From Lewinellaceae bacterium (lineage in GTDB: Bacteria; Bacteroidota; Bacteroidia; Chitinophagales; Saprospiraceae), in assembly GCA_020636375.1 (NCBI GenBank), contig JACJXZ010000020.1, positions 1-64,000 of the forward strand: a stretch of 64,000 nt of DNA, read 5' to 3'. Both the position numbers and the translations under genes were made by a program. A model generated the notes under the pieces. The model saw only the letters and a list, made by a program, of their open reading frames with translations. It was not told the DNA's origin and made no database searches. Shown here piece by piece: positions 1 to 8,061 of the stretch (its first letter is position 1; the number at the start of each line of letters is the position of its first letter).

Positions 1-1
1 C

Positions 2-919
2 CAGGGACCGGCCCGCAGCGGGCCCTACAACTGGTCGCCCCGGGCGGGCCAAGCCTGGCCCACTGCACAGCCCAACGGAGCCAATGACAAGCACCTCGAC
101 GCCGACGGCGACGGCACCGCCACATTCGACGACTTCAGGTTTACCCGCCAGCATTACAATTTTACCCGCCCCGGCTACCAGCCGGCAGCTGAATACCGGG
201 AAGGCCCCGAGTTGCAGCTCCTGGTCAATGACTCCCTCTTCGACTTCAACAACCTCGCCGCCGGCCAGGGTGCTGCTACCGGCCGTGTGCTGCTGACGAA
301 ACCCGTTCCCGAACTTTATGCACTGGCCTTTACGCTGGAATACGATACCGCTTATTTCGATCCTATGATTATTACAGCGGTTAACAACCCCTTCGGCCAT
401 ATCGTGTTCGCAACGCATTTCTATTCCATGCCCCTGGTATTTCCCCTTGATTTCGACTTTGCCAGAGTGGCGACCGACGGCATTATCGAGAAGGGGCACA
501 TTATGAGTGTAAGGATTAAGGTAAAAGAGAACTACTTCCATCCCCTTCCCTCTGACACCACCCTGATCCGCTTCAAAAACATCAAGGCTATCCGCCGGGA
601 CGGGTCGGAGATCGAGATTGGCGGTACGGCCATCGTGGCGCGTTTTCCCGGCATAACCGGAACTGCTGAAGAGGAAGCTCATACCGAGGATATCCGGCTC
701 TTCCCCAATCCGACGGATGGGCGGCTGGAAATGCGCTTCCCGGGGCAGCAGGCGGAGGGCATTGAGGTGCTGGATGTTACCGGGAAGCGGGTTTGGCACG
801 GGGAAGGCCTGTTTATCGACAGGGCCGGCCTGGATTTGGAGGGATTGCCGGGGGGCGTTTATTTTGTAAAGGTACAGTTCGGGGAGGTGGCGGCAGTGCG
901 GCGAGTGGTTTTGCGCTGA
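2..919 (+). CDS. Secreted T9SS cargo with dockerin-like repeat, 5' truncated
   Basis: The reading frame is open to the left edge of the window, so the start lies outside; about 305 residues are visible. An early segment, DADGDGTATFDDFRFTRQHY, looks like a calcium-binding dockerin/EF-hand repeat. A beta-rich region follows (EYDTAYFDP), like a cohesin-type or adhesion domain. The last ~80 residues form a T9SS type A sorting domain, beginning near IRLFPNPTDGRLEM and ending with GGVYFVKVQFGEV and a short basic tail. The inferred fate is export across the outer membrane by the T9SS with removal of the tail. The same plan (dockerin-like repeat, beta region, sorting tail) recurs in the gene at 55090-56298. 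The substrate or partner is unknown. Confidence 0.8.
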   Translation, partial: QGPARSGPYNWSPRAGQAWPTAQPNGANDKHLDADGDGTATFDDFRFTRQHYNFTRPGYQPAAEYREGPELQLLVNDSLFDFNNLAAGQGAATGRVLLTKPVPELYALAFTLEYDTAYFDPMIITAVNNPFGHIVFATHFYSMPLVFPLDFDFARVATDGIIEKGHIMSVRIKVKENYFHPLPSDTTLIRFKNIKAIRRDGSEIEIGGTAIVARFPGITGTAEEEAHTEDIRLFPNPTDGRLEMRFPGQQAEGIEVLDVTGKRVWHGEGLFIDRAGLDLEGLPGGVYFVKVQFGEVAAVRRVVLR

Positions 920-1033
920 CGGAGGTGCCAGATTTATTTGGTGGGTAGTAGCCGGTCGCTTAAAAGTAGCCGGTCCGGAGGTGGCCTTGCGATCAGGCCT
1001 CCGCCTGCCAAAGCAGGCTACTGCCTGCGGCGG

Positions 1034-1115
1034 CAGGATGATCGCGGCACGAGGGACTGGTGGCAAAACGAAATTAATAGTGTGGCCGGGCGATCAGGAT
1101 GATCGCGGCACGAGG
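1034..1115. repeat. Two copies of a 21-23 bp repeat
   Basis: The 21-bp word at 1034-1054 recurs at 1095-1115. The second copy extends to 23 bp (1093-1115), identical to 60839-60861. Within the copy at 1091-1105, CGATCA and TGATCG can pair around a GGA loop. Read on the minus strand, the 1093-1115 copy encodes the last residues and stop codon of hisA. The adjacent stretch 1007-1035 contains further short inverted words (CCTGCC/GGCAGG). The repeat family is not one I recognise. Confidence 0.8.
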
Positions 1116-1822
1116 GGTTCCAGGTCTTTTAGCTGAATCCGCCCTTCGTAGATGGCCTTGCCGATGATGGCGCCGTAGCAGCCGGCTTCCTGCAGGGTGT
1201 GCAATTCCTCCATTGTAGTAACGCCGCCGCTGGCGATGAGCTTCAAATCCGGGAAGCGGGCGATGGTTTCCCGGTACAAATCCAGGGAGGGGCCTTCCAG
1301 CCGGCCATCTTTGGAGATGTCGGTACAGATGCTGTATTGGATGCCCTTTTGGGTATAATCCTCCAGGAAAGCGAACAGCTCCAGCTCGCTCTGCTCCTGC
1401 CAGCCGCTGACGGCGACCTTTCCGTCCTTGACGTCGGCGCCGAGGATGATACGTTCCGGGCCGTATTGTTTCAGCCAGCCCAGGAATAGCTCCGGGTCTT
1501 TCACGGCCACGGTGCCGCCGGTCACCTGCCGGGCGCCGCTTTCGAAGGCGATGCGCACGTCTTCGCCCGACTTGAGGCCGCCGCCGAAGTCGATCAGCAG
1601 GGCGGTATGGGTAGCGATGCGCTCCAGCACCTTGTGGTTGACGATATGCCGGGCCCGGGCGCCGTCCAGGTCGACCAGGTGCAGGCGGCGGATGCCGTGG
1701 GCTTCGAAGGCTTTGGCCACTTCCAGGGGGTCTTCGTTGTAGACTTTCTTCTGGTTGTAGTCGCCCTCCGTGAGGCGGACGCACTTGCCGTCGATGATGT
1801 CTATAGCGGGGATGATGTGCAT
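1094..1822 (-). CDS. hisA: HisA, phosphoribosylformimino-5-aminoimidazole carboxamide ribotide isomerase
   Basis: This is the (beta-alpha)8 isomerase of histidine synthesis that opens the ribose ring of ProFAR to give PRFAR, the substrate of HisF/HisH. At 242 residues it has the usual family length. The catalytic acids fit: Asp8 in the N-terminal IPAIDIIDGKCVRL strand and Asp130 in IILGADVKDG. The phosphate-binding loops DFGGGLKSGEDV and IASGGV are present. The extreme C-terminus, LVPRSS-stop, is written by a 23-bp repeat and is identical to the end of the unrelated protein at 60840, so it is probably not ancestral. hisH lies upstream on the same strand but is separated by an opposing lipoprotein gene; no hisF follows. 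Confidence 0.95.
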   Translation of the reverse strand: MHIIPAIDIIDGKCVRLTEGDYNQKKVYNEDPLEVAKAFEAHGIRRLHLVDLDGARARHIVNHKVLERIATHTALLIDFGGGLKSGEDVRIAFESGARQVTGGTVAVKDPELFLGWLKQYGPERIILGADVKDGKVAVSGWQEQSELELFAFLEDYTQKGIQYSICTDISKDGRLEGPSLDLYRETIARFPDLKLIASGGVTTMEELHTLQEAGCYGAIIGKAIYEGRIQLKDLEPLVPRSS

Positions 1823-1946
1823 GGTGGTGTAGTTGTGTATGTGTTTATGTGTGTATACGTTGCCTGGAGCGAATTTAGGAAATCCTTAACCATTATCCAG
1901 CCAACACCTTTTGGCGGCCCTTCGTCTTTTAATAAAAATCGGAACC

Positions 1947-2375
1947 ATGAAACCTGCTATTCTGTTCGCCGCCTTACCGTTTATCCTGTTGCTGGCACGC
2001 TGCGATAACAAGGCAAACCACAGCCCGCTGGAATTTCAGCCGGGGAAGAGTTTCGACATGTCATATCAGGATACCGGCACCTGCAGCTGCGGGGATTTGT
2101 CGATTACCTTCAGGGATGTCGTCGAGGATTCCCGCTGCCCCACCGGCGCGGTTTGTGTCTGGGAAGGCCAGGCCCGCGTACAGCTGGATGTACAGTCAGA
2201 AGACGGAGCTCAATCCATCGAGCTTGTTTTTCAGGCCAGCCGCAGTTCGTTTGACCGCGACACCGTCGGCAGTTACGCGATCAGCCTCCTGGATGTATCC
2301 CCGCATCCCCGCGAAGGGCAAACCATCGAAAAGCGGGATTACCGCATCAGGCTGATGGTGGAGGAATTGCCATGA
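1947..2375 (+). CDS. Small putative lipoprotein with conserved Cys/Trp motif
   Basis: The 142-residue product begins MKPAILFAALPFILLLARC, a lipoprotein-type signal with Cys19 as the likely lipidated residue, although Arg before the Cys is unusual for a lipobox. The mature part has a recognisable core, CSCGDLSITFRDVVEDSRCP, followed by VCVWEGQARV, seen in many uncharacterised Bacteroidota envelope proteins. I chose the ATG at 1947 over an upstream TTG because the signal peptide starts there. The gene runs against the his genes, sits between hisH and hisA, and is closed by a strong terminator at 2437-2486. Function unknown. Confidence 0.7.
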   Translation: MKPAILFAALPFILLLARCDNKANHSPLEFQPGKSFDMSYQDTGTCSCGDLSITFRDVVEDSRCPTGAVCVWEGQARVQLDVQSEDGAQSIELVFQASRSSFDRDTVGSYAISLLDVSPHPREGQTIEKRDYRIRLMVEELP

Positions 2376-2436
2376 AAAGGGAATCGAAAAAGAAGATTAC
2401 CAGATCGAACTGAAAGTGACCGCGCTTTAAATTTCG

Positions 2437-2486
2437 ATTAAAAAATCCCGCTCTGAAAAGGGCTCGCCGGAGCGGGATTTTTTAAT
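2437..2486 (+). terminator. Perfect 17-bp inverted repeat terminator
   Basis: A perfect 17-bp inverted repeat (2437-2453 and 2470-2486) has a GC core CCCGCTC/GAGCGGG flanked by runs of A and T, so it can terminate on both strands. On the plus strand it closes the lipoprotein gene ending at 2375; on the minus strand it could stop read-through from hisH. Confidence 0.85.
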
Positions 2487-2570
2487 CGTTGCCGGTCCCG
2501 CCTGTGGTTCGCCGGTTATCGCTGATGCTTACAGGCGGCTCCGGGGAGAAGCGGCAAAATAACCAATAAC

Positions 2571-2676
2571 TATACTGCGTTGCAATAGGTTTTGTGCATT
2601 AGCCCTCCCCGCCCCTCAAATCCCCTAAAGGGGAAGTCCACGCACAAATGCACAAAACCTATTGCAGTTGAGTATA
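2571..2676. repeat. Long inverted-repeat element downstream of hisH
   Basis: The arms 2581-2600 and 2647-2666 are perfect 20-bp inverted repeats (TGCAATAGGTTTTGTGCATT and its complement), extended by TATACT/AGTATA at the outer ends. The interior carries a CCCCTAAAGGGG palindrome within a C-rich stretch of a type I know from Bacteroidota spacers. It looks like a small non-coding hairpin or MITE-like element. With the terminator at 2437-2486 it accounts for most of the gene-free stretch 2376-2688. Confidence 0.75.
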
Positions 2677-2688
2677 ATAACGGTTCTG

Positions 2689-3276
2689 CTATAACCCCAG
2701 GAAGTTTCTCAATACCACCTCTCCCGCCTTGCCCGACTTTTCCGGGTGGAACTGCGTAGCGTAGAAATTATCCTTCTGCAGGCCGGAGCTGAAGGGCAGG
2801 ATGTAATCCGTGGTAGCGGTGGTATAGGGCCCCACCTCAGCGTAATAGCTGTGGACGAAGTACACATAATCCCCTTCCTGATCCGGCGTAAAGATCCCGT
2901 TTTTCAGGCTGCGGATGCTGTTCCAGCCCATGTGGGGTACTTTCTCCCCGTTTGCCGGCCGGAAGCGCACTACCTTTTGCGGGATGATGCCCAGGCAGGG
3001 CGTATCGTTTTCTTCGGAATGTTCGCAGAGCAGCTGCATGCCCAGGCAGATGCCCAGCACCGGCTGGGTGAGGCTGCGGATGAGCGCGTCCAGGCCCTGC
3101 TCGCGCAGGTAGGCCATGGTGGTGTTGGCCTCTCCCACGCCGGGGAAGATCACCTTGTCCGCCGAGCGGATGGTTTGGTGGTCGCCGGCCAGAACAGCCT
3201 CCACGCCCAGGCGCTCCAGAGCGAAGCGGACGGACTGTACGTTGCCGGCGTTGTAGTCGATGATGGCGATTGGCAT
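2689..3276 (-). CDS. hisH: HisH, glutamine amidotransferase subunit of imidazole glycerol phosphate synthase
   Basis: HisH releases ammonia from glutamine for HisF in the step making imidazole glycerol phosphate and AICAR. The class I amidotransferase triad is visible: Cys77 in GICLGMQLL, and His177 and Glu179 in QFHPEKSG. The 195-residue length is normal. I placed the start at MPIAIIDYNAGN; the frame extends further upstream but only as a shadow of the Uma2 gene. The Uma2 gene ends 8 bp upstream, so the two are probably co-transcribed. The partner hisF is not in the window. Confidence 0.95.
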   Translation of the reverse strand: MPIAIIDYNAGNVQSVRFALERLGVEAVLAGDHQTIRSADKVIFPGVGEANTTMAYLREQGLDALIRSLTQPVLGICLGMQLLCEHSEENDTPCLGIIPQKVVRFRPANGEKVPHMGWNSIRSLKNGIFTPDQEGDYVYFVHSYYAEVGPYTTATTDYILPFSSGLQKDNFYATQFHPEKSGKAGEVVLRNFLGL

Positions 3277-3284
3277 TGGAAAGC

Positions 3285-3881
3285 TTATTGATCGGCTTTT
3301 TGCTCCGGCTTTTCGAATTTCACGTTCAGGTAAATATCTTCTACCCTGACCCGGAAACCGGCGATTTCCACCTGCTGATCCATCTGGTCCACATAGCTGT
3401 TCTCCCACCGGGTTTCGTCGATTCGGTTGTAAAAGTCTATGTATATGCGATCCTGGGCGACCAAGAAGTATTGCTGCAGACCGGATATTTTTCTGTAGCA
3501 TTGCCATTTGTCGATCCGGTCGTCTTCTTCGGTGCTGTCGGAAAGCACTTCTATCAGGGCGTAGGGGTTCAGCGTTGCCTGCATTTTTTTCGTATGCCGA
3601 TGGAAAACCGGTTCTCCTTTCACCACCATCACGTCCGGATAATAATTGAGGCGGCACTCCGGCACGTAGAGCATGCGGTCGCTGGGGTATACCCGAAAAG
3701 GAGTTTTTTTGAATTGCGTATGTAATTCACCAATCAAATTGGCGACAATCGAACCATGGCTATCAGAGGTATAGGGCATAGGCGCAACTTTTCCGTTGTA
3801 GAAATAATGCCGGGTTTTGGCATGGTATTCCATCTTCAGATATTCTTCCAGGGTATATCGTTTTTCTACTGCGGTTTCCAT
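3285..3881 (-). CDS. Uma2 family (DUF820) putative endonuclease
   Basis: The 198-residue protein has the Uma2/DUF820 pattern: an N-terminal YTLEEYLKME segment, then PD at 82-83 (YYPDVMVV), Glu111 in ALIEVLSDS, and Lys125 in DRIDKWQCYR. This is a PD-(D/E)xK nuclease-type fold, and the later LQQYFLVAQD strand also matches. The biological role of these proteins is not established; they are often multicopy. It lies between hisB and hisH on the same strand, 8 bp before hisH and ~620 bp after hisB, and has no obvious histidine role. I infer a later insertion into the his operon. Confidence 0.85.
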   Translation of the reverse strand: METAVEKRYTLEEYLKMEYHAKTRHYFYNGKVAPMPYTSDSHGSIVANLIGELHTQFKKTPFRVYPSDRMLYVPECRLNYYPDVMVVKGEPVFHRHTKKMQATLNPYALIEVLSDSTEEDDRIDKWQCYRKISGLQQYFLVAQDRIYIDFYNRIDETRWENSYVDQMDQQVEIAGFRVRVEDIYLNVKFEKPEQKADQ

Positions 3882-4504
3882 ATCTGTGGTTGATGTTTTG
3901 TACAGGCTTCACAAGTTAAGGAAAAAAGGGGAGTTGCTCAAGAGGGGATTGCTGGATGGTTAAAGGCAGTTTATCCAGGTGTTTTGGGCGCGATGCTAAA
4001 TTGTACCCCTCTTGGGCCGGGAGGTTTCAGATCCGTCGGGACTGTTCAACCTGCTGTGTTTTTTTGTTTTGAACCGCATGGGGCGCAGGGAACCATAGAG
4101 AGCGCAAGAGGCTGTAGATCAATGTTTTACTCTGCGGTTATCTGCCCTTCCCATACTGCTGGACATTTTCTGGACACAGAGTACGCCGAGAAGACACAGA
4201 GCCACACAGAGACTGGATTATCAACGGAAAAACTTTGCGCGCCTCTGTGTTGGACTCAGTGCGCTCTGTGTTCAAAATCATCTTGTCCAGTAGTGTGTGC
4301 CCTTCCTGCGGTTAGGGAAATTCGGGTTGATACAGTTTTTGAACACTCCCGTCCAGTCGGCCTGGTAAAAATTGCATATAGTCCCCTCCCGCCAAGCCAA
4401 CGCAACGGTATAACACTATCCCTTGCTCTCCCCAGGCTAACAATATAACCATCTAACCATTCAGTCCATCACCCCAAATGCACATAGGCACGAATACAAA
4501 CTCC
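3882..4504. other. Gene-free spacer between hisB and the Uma2 gene
   Basis: About 620 bp without a credible gene. It holds a copy of a GGGCGCGATGCTAAATT word at 3986-4011 (also at 17675-17700) and an inverted-repeat element at about 4152-4298. The rest is unassigned; the open frame at 3984-4448 has no family resemblance and reads through the repeats. Confidence 0.7.
4152..4298. repeat. Inverted-repeat element with CACAGAG arms
   Basis: Outer arms TGCTGGACA (about 4157-4165) and TGTCCAGTA (about 4284-4292) face each other with one mismatch. Just inside are several CACAGAG words on the left and CTCTGTG words on the right. This matches a spacer repeat style common in Bacteroidota genomes. It probably folds into a long hairpin of ~150 bp. 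Confidence 0.65.
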
Positions 4505-5638
4505 CTACAGCACCCCCTTCGTACTCGGCAGCCCCCCATCCTCCACATCCCGCCGTTTGGCCATTTTGATGGCGCGCGCCAGCGCCTTGAAAATGGCTTC
4601 GATCTTGTGGTGTTCGTTTTTCCCCTCTGCTTTGATGTTCAGGTTGCATTTGGCGGCGTCGCTGAAGGATTTGAAGAAGTGAAAGAACATCTCGGTCGGC
4701 ATCTCGCCGATCTTTTCGCGCTGGAACGCTGCCTCCCACACCAGCCAGGGGCGTCCGCCGAAGTCGATGGCCACCTGCGCCAGGCAGTCATCCATAGGCA
4801 GGCAAAAGCCGTAGCGCTCCATGCCGCGCTTGTCGCCCACCGCCCGGGCGAAGGCTTCGCCGAGGGCCAGGGCGGTATCCTCGATGGTGTGGTGTTCGTC
4901 GATGTGCAGGTCGCCGGCCACTTTCACTTCCAGGTCAGCACCCGAGTGTTTGGCAAGTTGGTCGAGCATGTGGTCGAAGAAGCCCAGGCCGGTCCGGTTG
5001 TCGGAGCGCCCTGTCCCATCCAGGTTGAGGTATATGGAGATGTCGGTCTCTTTGGTTGTGCGGCGGATGCGGGCGGTGCGCTGCTCCAGCTTCAGGAAGC
5101 GGTAAATCGCCTCCCAGTCTGTAGTTGTCAGGGCGATCACTTCTGCCAGCTCTTCTGCTTTGCCTTCTAACTCGTCCGATCCGAGTTCGGGTTCGGTATT
5201 CAGCCAGATGCCTTTGGCGCCCAGGTTTTTGGCCAGCTCGATGTCGGTCAGCCGGTCGCCGACGACGAAGGAGTTCGCCAGGTCGTATTCCCCATTCATA
5301 TAGGGCTTCATCAGGCCGGTGCGCGGCTTGCGGTTTGGTGAATTTTCGTGTGGGAAGGAGGGGTCAATGAGCACGTCTTTGAAGATGACCCCCTCGTTTT
5401 CAAATGCTTTCATCACCTTATTGTGGGCCGGCCAGAAGGTATCTTCCGGGAAGGAGTCCGTCCCCAGGCCGTCCTGGTTGGTGATCATGAGCAGCTCGAA
5501 GTCCAGTTCCCGGGCGATGCGGGAGAGGTACTGGAACACTTTGGGGTAGAACTCCAGCTTCTCCAGGCTGTCGATCTGGTAGTCTTCCGGCTCCAGGATG
5601 AGGGTGCCGTCGCGGTCGAGGATGAGTAAGCGCTTCAT
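4505..5638 (-). CDS. hisB: HisB, bifunctional histidinol-phosphatase / imidazoleglycerol-phosphate dehydratase
   Basis: Two fused domains in 377 residues. The N-terminal HAD phosphatase has DRDGT at 8-12 and a late VVGDRLTDIELAKNLG motif; it removes phosphate from histidinol phosphate. From about residue 185 the dehydratase half follows, with GLGFFDHMLDQLAKHSG, the metal-ligand motif DEHHTIEDTALALG, and PMDDCLAQVAIDFGGRP; it converts imidazole glycerol phosphate to imidazole acetol phosphate. I set the start at MKRLLILDRDGT, 16 bp after hisC ends; a longer frame upstream is hisC shadow. The gene ends near 4505 and the next his gene is 1.2 kb further on. Confidence 0.96.
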   Translation of the reverse strand: MKRLLILDRDGTLILEPEDYQIDSLEKLEFYPKVFQYLSRIARELDFELLMITNQDGLGTDSFPEDTFWPAHNKVMKAFENEGVIFKDVLIDPSFPHENSPNRKPRTGLMKPYMNGEYDLANSFVVGDRLTDIELAKNLGAKGIWLNTEPELGSDELEGKAEELAEVIALTTTDWEAIYRFLKLEQRTARIRRTTKETDISIYLNLDGTGRSDNRTGLGFFDHMLDQLAKHSGADLEVKVAGDLHIDEHHTIEDTALALGEAFARAVGDKRGMERYGFCLPMDDCLAQVAIDFGGRPWLVWEAAFQREKIGEMPTEMFFHFFKSFSDAAKCNLNIKAEGKNEHHKIEAIFKALARAIKMAKRRDVEDGGLPSTKGVL

Positions 5639-5654
5639 AATTAAAAATGTGCAT

Positions 5655-6683
5655 TTAAAACTCCACCAATGCCCGGAACAGCTGCTCGTTCTCCTCCGGT
5701 GTGCCGACGGTGATGCGCAGGCAGCCTTCACAGAGAGCCACCCGGGAGCGGTCGCGCACGATGATGCCGCGTCCTGCCAGGAAGTCATAAACGCGGCGGG
5801 GTTCCCTGACCTTCACCAGCAGGAAATTAGCGTCGGAGGGGTAGATGCGCTCTACGAAGTCCAGGCCGCCCAGGTACTGCGCCAGCAGGGTGCGCTGCCC
5901 CAGGAGGCTATGCACCCACTGCCGTTGTTGTCCGGGGTTGCCCAATGCTTTGAGCACCGCCTCCTGGGTGAGCTGGTTGACGTTGTAGGGCGGTTTCACT
6001 TTATTGAACAGCCCGATGATCTCTTCGGAGGCGAAGGCCATACCCAGGCGGATGCCGGCCAGGCCCCAGGCCTTCGAAAAAGTTTGCATCACCACCAGGC
6101 GGGGGTGTTGATCCAGCAGGGAGAGGCTTCCGGGCTGAGCGGAGAAGTCGATATAGGCCTCGTCCACCACCGTGATGCCCGGAAAGGCATCCGCCAGCCG
6201 GCCGATCGTTTCCATCGGGAAGCTGTTGCCGGTCGGGTTGTTGGGGCTGCAGAGGAACAGCAACCGGGAATGCGCATCGGCCGCATTCAGGACGGCGTCC
6301 ACATCCGGCTGAAAGCGGGCGCCCAGCGGCACTTCCCGCACCGCCACATCCGCAATGTCTGCCGATACCCGGTACATGCCATAGGTGGGGGGCAGGATGA
6401 TGATGTGATCTTCCTTAGGCTCGCAAAAGATGCGGATCAGCAGGTCGATCACCTCGTCGCTGCCGTTGCCCAGGAAGATTTTCTCCCGGGAGACGCCCTT
6501 CAGCTCCGCGATCTTTTCCTTCACTTTCCATTGCAGGGGGTCCGGATAGCGGTTGTAGCCCGTATCAAAAGGGTTTTCGTTTGCATCCAGAAAAATGTCG
6601 GCCCTGCCCTTGTACTCGCTGCGGGCAGAAGCGTACGGGGTGAGGCGTAGGATGTTGGAGCGGACGAGGTGGTGTATGCTCAT
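5655..6683 (-). CDS. hisC: HisC, histidinol-phosphate aminotransferase
   Basis: A PLP-dependent class I/II aminotransferase of 342 residues converting imidazole acetol phosphate and glutamate to histidinol phosphate. Visible features are DANENPFD near the N-terminus, the GNGSDEVIDLLIR loop, SPNNPTGNSFP, VVDEAYIDF, and the PLP-lysine region MQTFSKAWGLAGIRLGMA. The start is MSIHHLVRSNILRL; the extra upstream residues come from low-complexity TTGTT spacer DNA. It follows hisD after 85 bp and precedes hisB by 16 bp. Confidence 0.95.
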   Translation of the reverse strand: MSIHHLVRSNILRLTPYASARSEYKGRADIFLDANENPFDTGYNRYPDPLQWKVKEKIAELKGVSREKIFLGNGSDEVIDLLIRIFCEPKEDHIIILPPTYGMYRVSADIADVAVREVPLGARFQPDVDAVLNAADAHSRLLFLCSPNNPTGNSFPMETIGRLADAFPGITVVDEAYIDFSAQPGSLSLLDQHPRLVVMQTFSKAWGLAGIRLGMAFASEEIIGLFNKVKPPYNVNQLTQEAVLKALGNPGQQRQWVHSLLGQRTLLAQYLGGLDFVERIYPSDANFLLVKVREPRRVYDFLAGRGIIVRDRSRVALCEGCLRITVGTPEENEQLFRALVEF

Positions 6684-6711
6684 GTTGTTCGTTGTCTGTT
6701 GTTCGTTGCTT

Positions 6712-6758
6712 GTTGTTTGTTGTCGGGGGGCTGGGTTGCCGAACAGACAACAAACAAC
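6712..6758 (-). repeat. Hairpin in the hisD-hisC spacer
   Basis: GTTGTTTGTTGTC at 6712-6724 is perfectly complementary to 6746-6758, separated by a G-rich loop. The surrounding spacer is low-complexity TTGTT/AACAA. It has no terminal U-run, so I read it as a possible processing or translational-coupling hairpin in the hisD-hisC message rather than a terminator. Confidence 0.5.
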
Positions 6759-6768
6759 CAATAAAAAC

Positions 6769-8052
6769 CTATCGGCCTTCCCCCAGCCGTATCCCCACCG
6801 CCCGCTTATGCCCTAACAGCTCCTCCGCTTCCGCCATGGCTTCCACTGCCGGGCCCAGGGCCTGCAATCCCTCCCGCGTCAGCCGCTGGAAGGTAATCTT
6901 TTTGACGAAGCTGTCCAGCGACACGCCGCTGTACATGCGGGCGTAGCCATTGGTCGGCAGGGTGTGGTTGGTGCCGGAGGCATAATCGCCGACGGATTCG
7001 GGCGTATAGTTGCCCAAAAAGATGGAGCCGGCGTTGAGTACCTGCTCGCCCATGCCTTCGGCATCCTCCACGGAGAGAATGAGGTGTTCGGGGGCGTAGG
7101 CGTTGATCAGTTCTACTGCTTCCTGCCGGTTGCGGACGATGATGGCGGAGCTGTTCTCCAGCGCTTTGGCGGCAATGGACCGGCGGGGCAGGCCGGCCAG
7201 CTGTTCTTTTACTGCTTCCTGCACACGCCGGGCGAAGGTTTCCGAGAAGGCCACCAGCACCACCTGGCTGTCCTCCCCGTGTTCGGCCTGGGAAAGCAGG
7301 TCGGCAGCCACGAATGCGGGGTTGGCGCTTTCGTCGGCACAGACCAGCACTTCCGACGGGCCGGCCGGCATATCTATGGCGACGCCGCGGCGGCTCGCCA
7401 GCTGTTTGGCGGCGGTGACGTACTGGTTGCCCGGGCCGAAAATTTTGTATACGGCAGGTACCGTTTCGGTGCCGAAAGCCATAGCCGCCACCGCCTGGGC
7501 GCCGCCGGCCTTGAAGATGCGGGTGGCGCCCACCAGGTTGGCGGTGAACAGGATGGCGGGGTGCACGCTGCCGTCTTTCCGGGGCGGCGTACAGAGGATG
7601 ATCTCCCGGCAGCCCGCCAGCCTGGCCGGCACCCCCAGCATGAGTATGGTAGAAAAGAGGGGTGCCGTGCCGCCGGGGATGTAGAGGCCGACTTTTTCGA
7701 TGGCCACGCTTTTGCGCCAGCAGCGCACGCCCGGCATGGTTTCCACTTCCTGTACGGGTTCTGCCTGGCGGCTGTGGAATCGTTCGATGTTGGCCTTCGC
7801 CATTTGTATCGAAGATTTGAGGGATTTGGGGAGCAACCCCTCGGCTTCCTCCAGCTCGGCGGGACTCACCTGCAGTTCTGTAAGTTTTACGCCGTCGAAG
7901 CGCTCGGTGTAGGCGCGCAGGGCGGCGTCGCCCCTCCGCTGCACGTCATCGAGCACGGCCTGTACGGTGGCTTCCAGGTTTTTTGCTTCCAAAACGGGCC
8001 GCTGCAGGATGGCCGGCCAATTCGCCTTATCGGGATTGTTGTACAATTTCAT
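6769..8052 (-). CDS. hisD: HisD, histidinol dehydrogenase
   Basis: A zinc and NAD dependent enzyme performing the last two oxidations, histidinol to histidine. At 427 residues it has the standard length. Family motifs are clear: YIPGGTAPLFSTILMLGVPA, the glycine-rich IFGPGNQYVTAAKQLA, MPAGPSEVLVCADESANP, DLLSQAEHGEDSQV, and the catalytic Glu-His in NAYAPEHLIL. The C-terminal SVGDYASGTNHTLPTNGYAR segment is also typical. It starts 9 bp after hisG ends, so the two are translationally close. Confidence 0.96.
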   Translation of the reverse strand: MKLYNNPDKANWPAILQRPVLEAKNLEATVQAVLDDVQRRGDAALRAYTERFDGVKLTELQVSPAELEEAEGLLPKSLKSSIQMAKANIERFHSRQAEPVQEVETMPGVRCWRKSVAIEKVGLYIPGGTAPLFSTILMLGVPARLAGCREIILCTPPRKDGSVHPAILFTANLVGATRIFKAGGAQAVAAMAFGTETVPAVYKIFGPGNQYVTAAKQLASRRGVAIDMPAGPSEVLVCADESANPAFVAADLLSQAEHGEDSQVVLVAFSETFARRVQEAVKEQLAGLPRRSIAAKALENSSAIIVRNRQEAVELINAYAPEHLILSVEDAEGMGEQVLNAGSIFLGNYTPESVGDYASGTNHTLPTNGYARMYSGVSLDSFVKKITFQRLTREGLQALGPAVEAMAEAEELLGHKRAVGIRLGEGR

Positions 8053-8061
8053 AGCGGCTGT

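Noticed and set aside
1094..1115. LVPRSS end of HisA resembling a thrombin site from a cloning tag
   Set aside because: The same bases occur as a repeat at two other places in the window, including a non-coding one, so a natural dispersed repeat explains it better.
3984..4448. 154-codon frame in the hisB-Uma2 spacer
   Set aside because: It runs through two repeat elements and its translation shows no family-like pattern.
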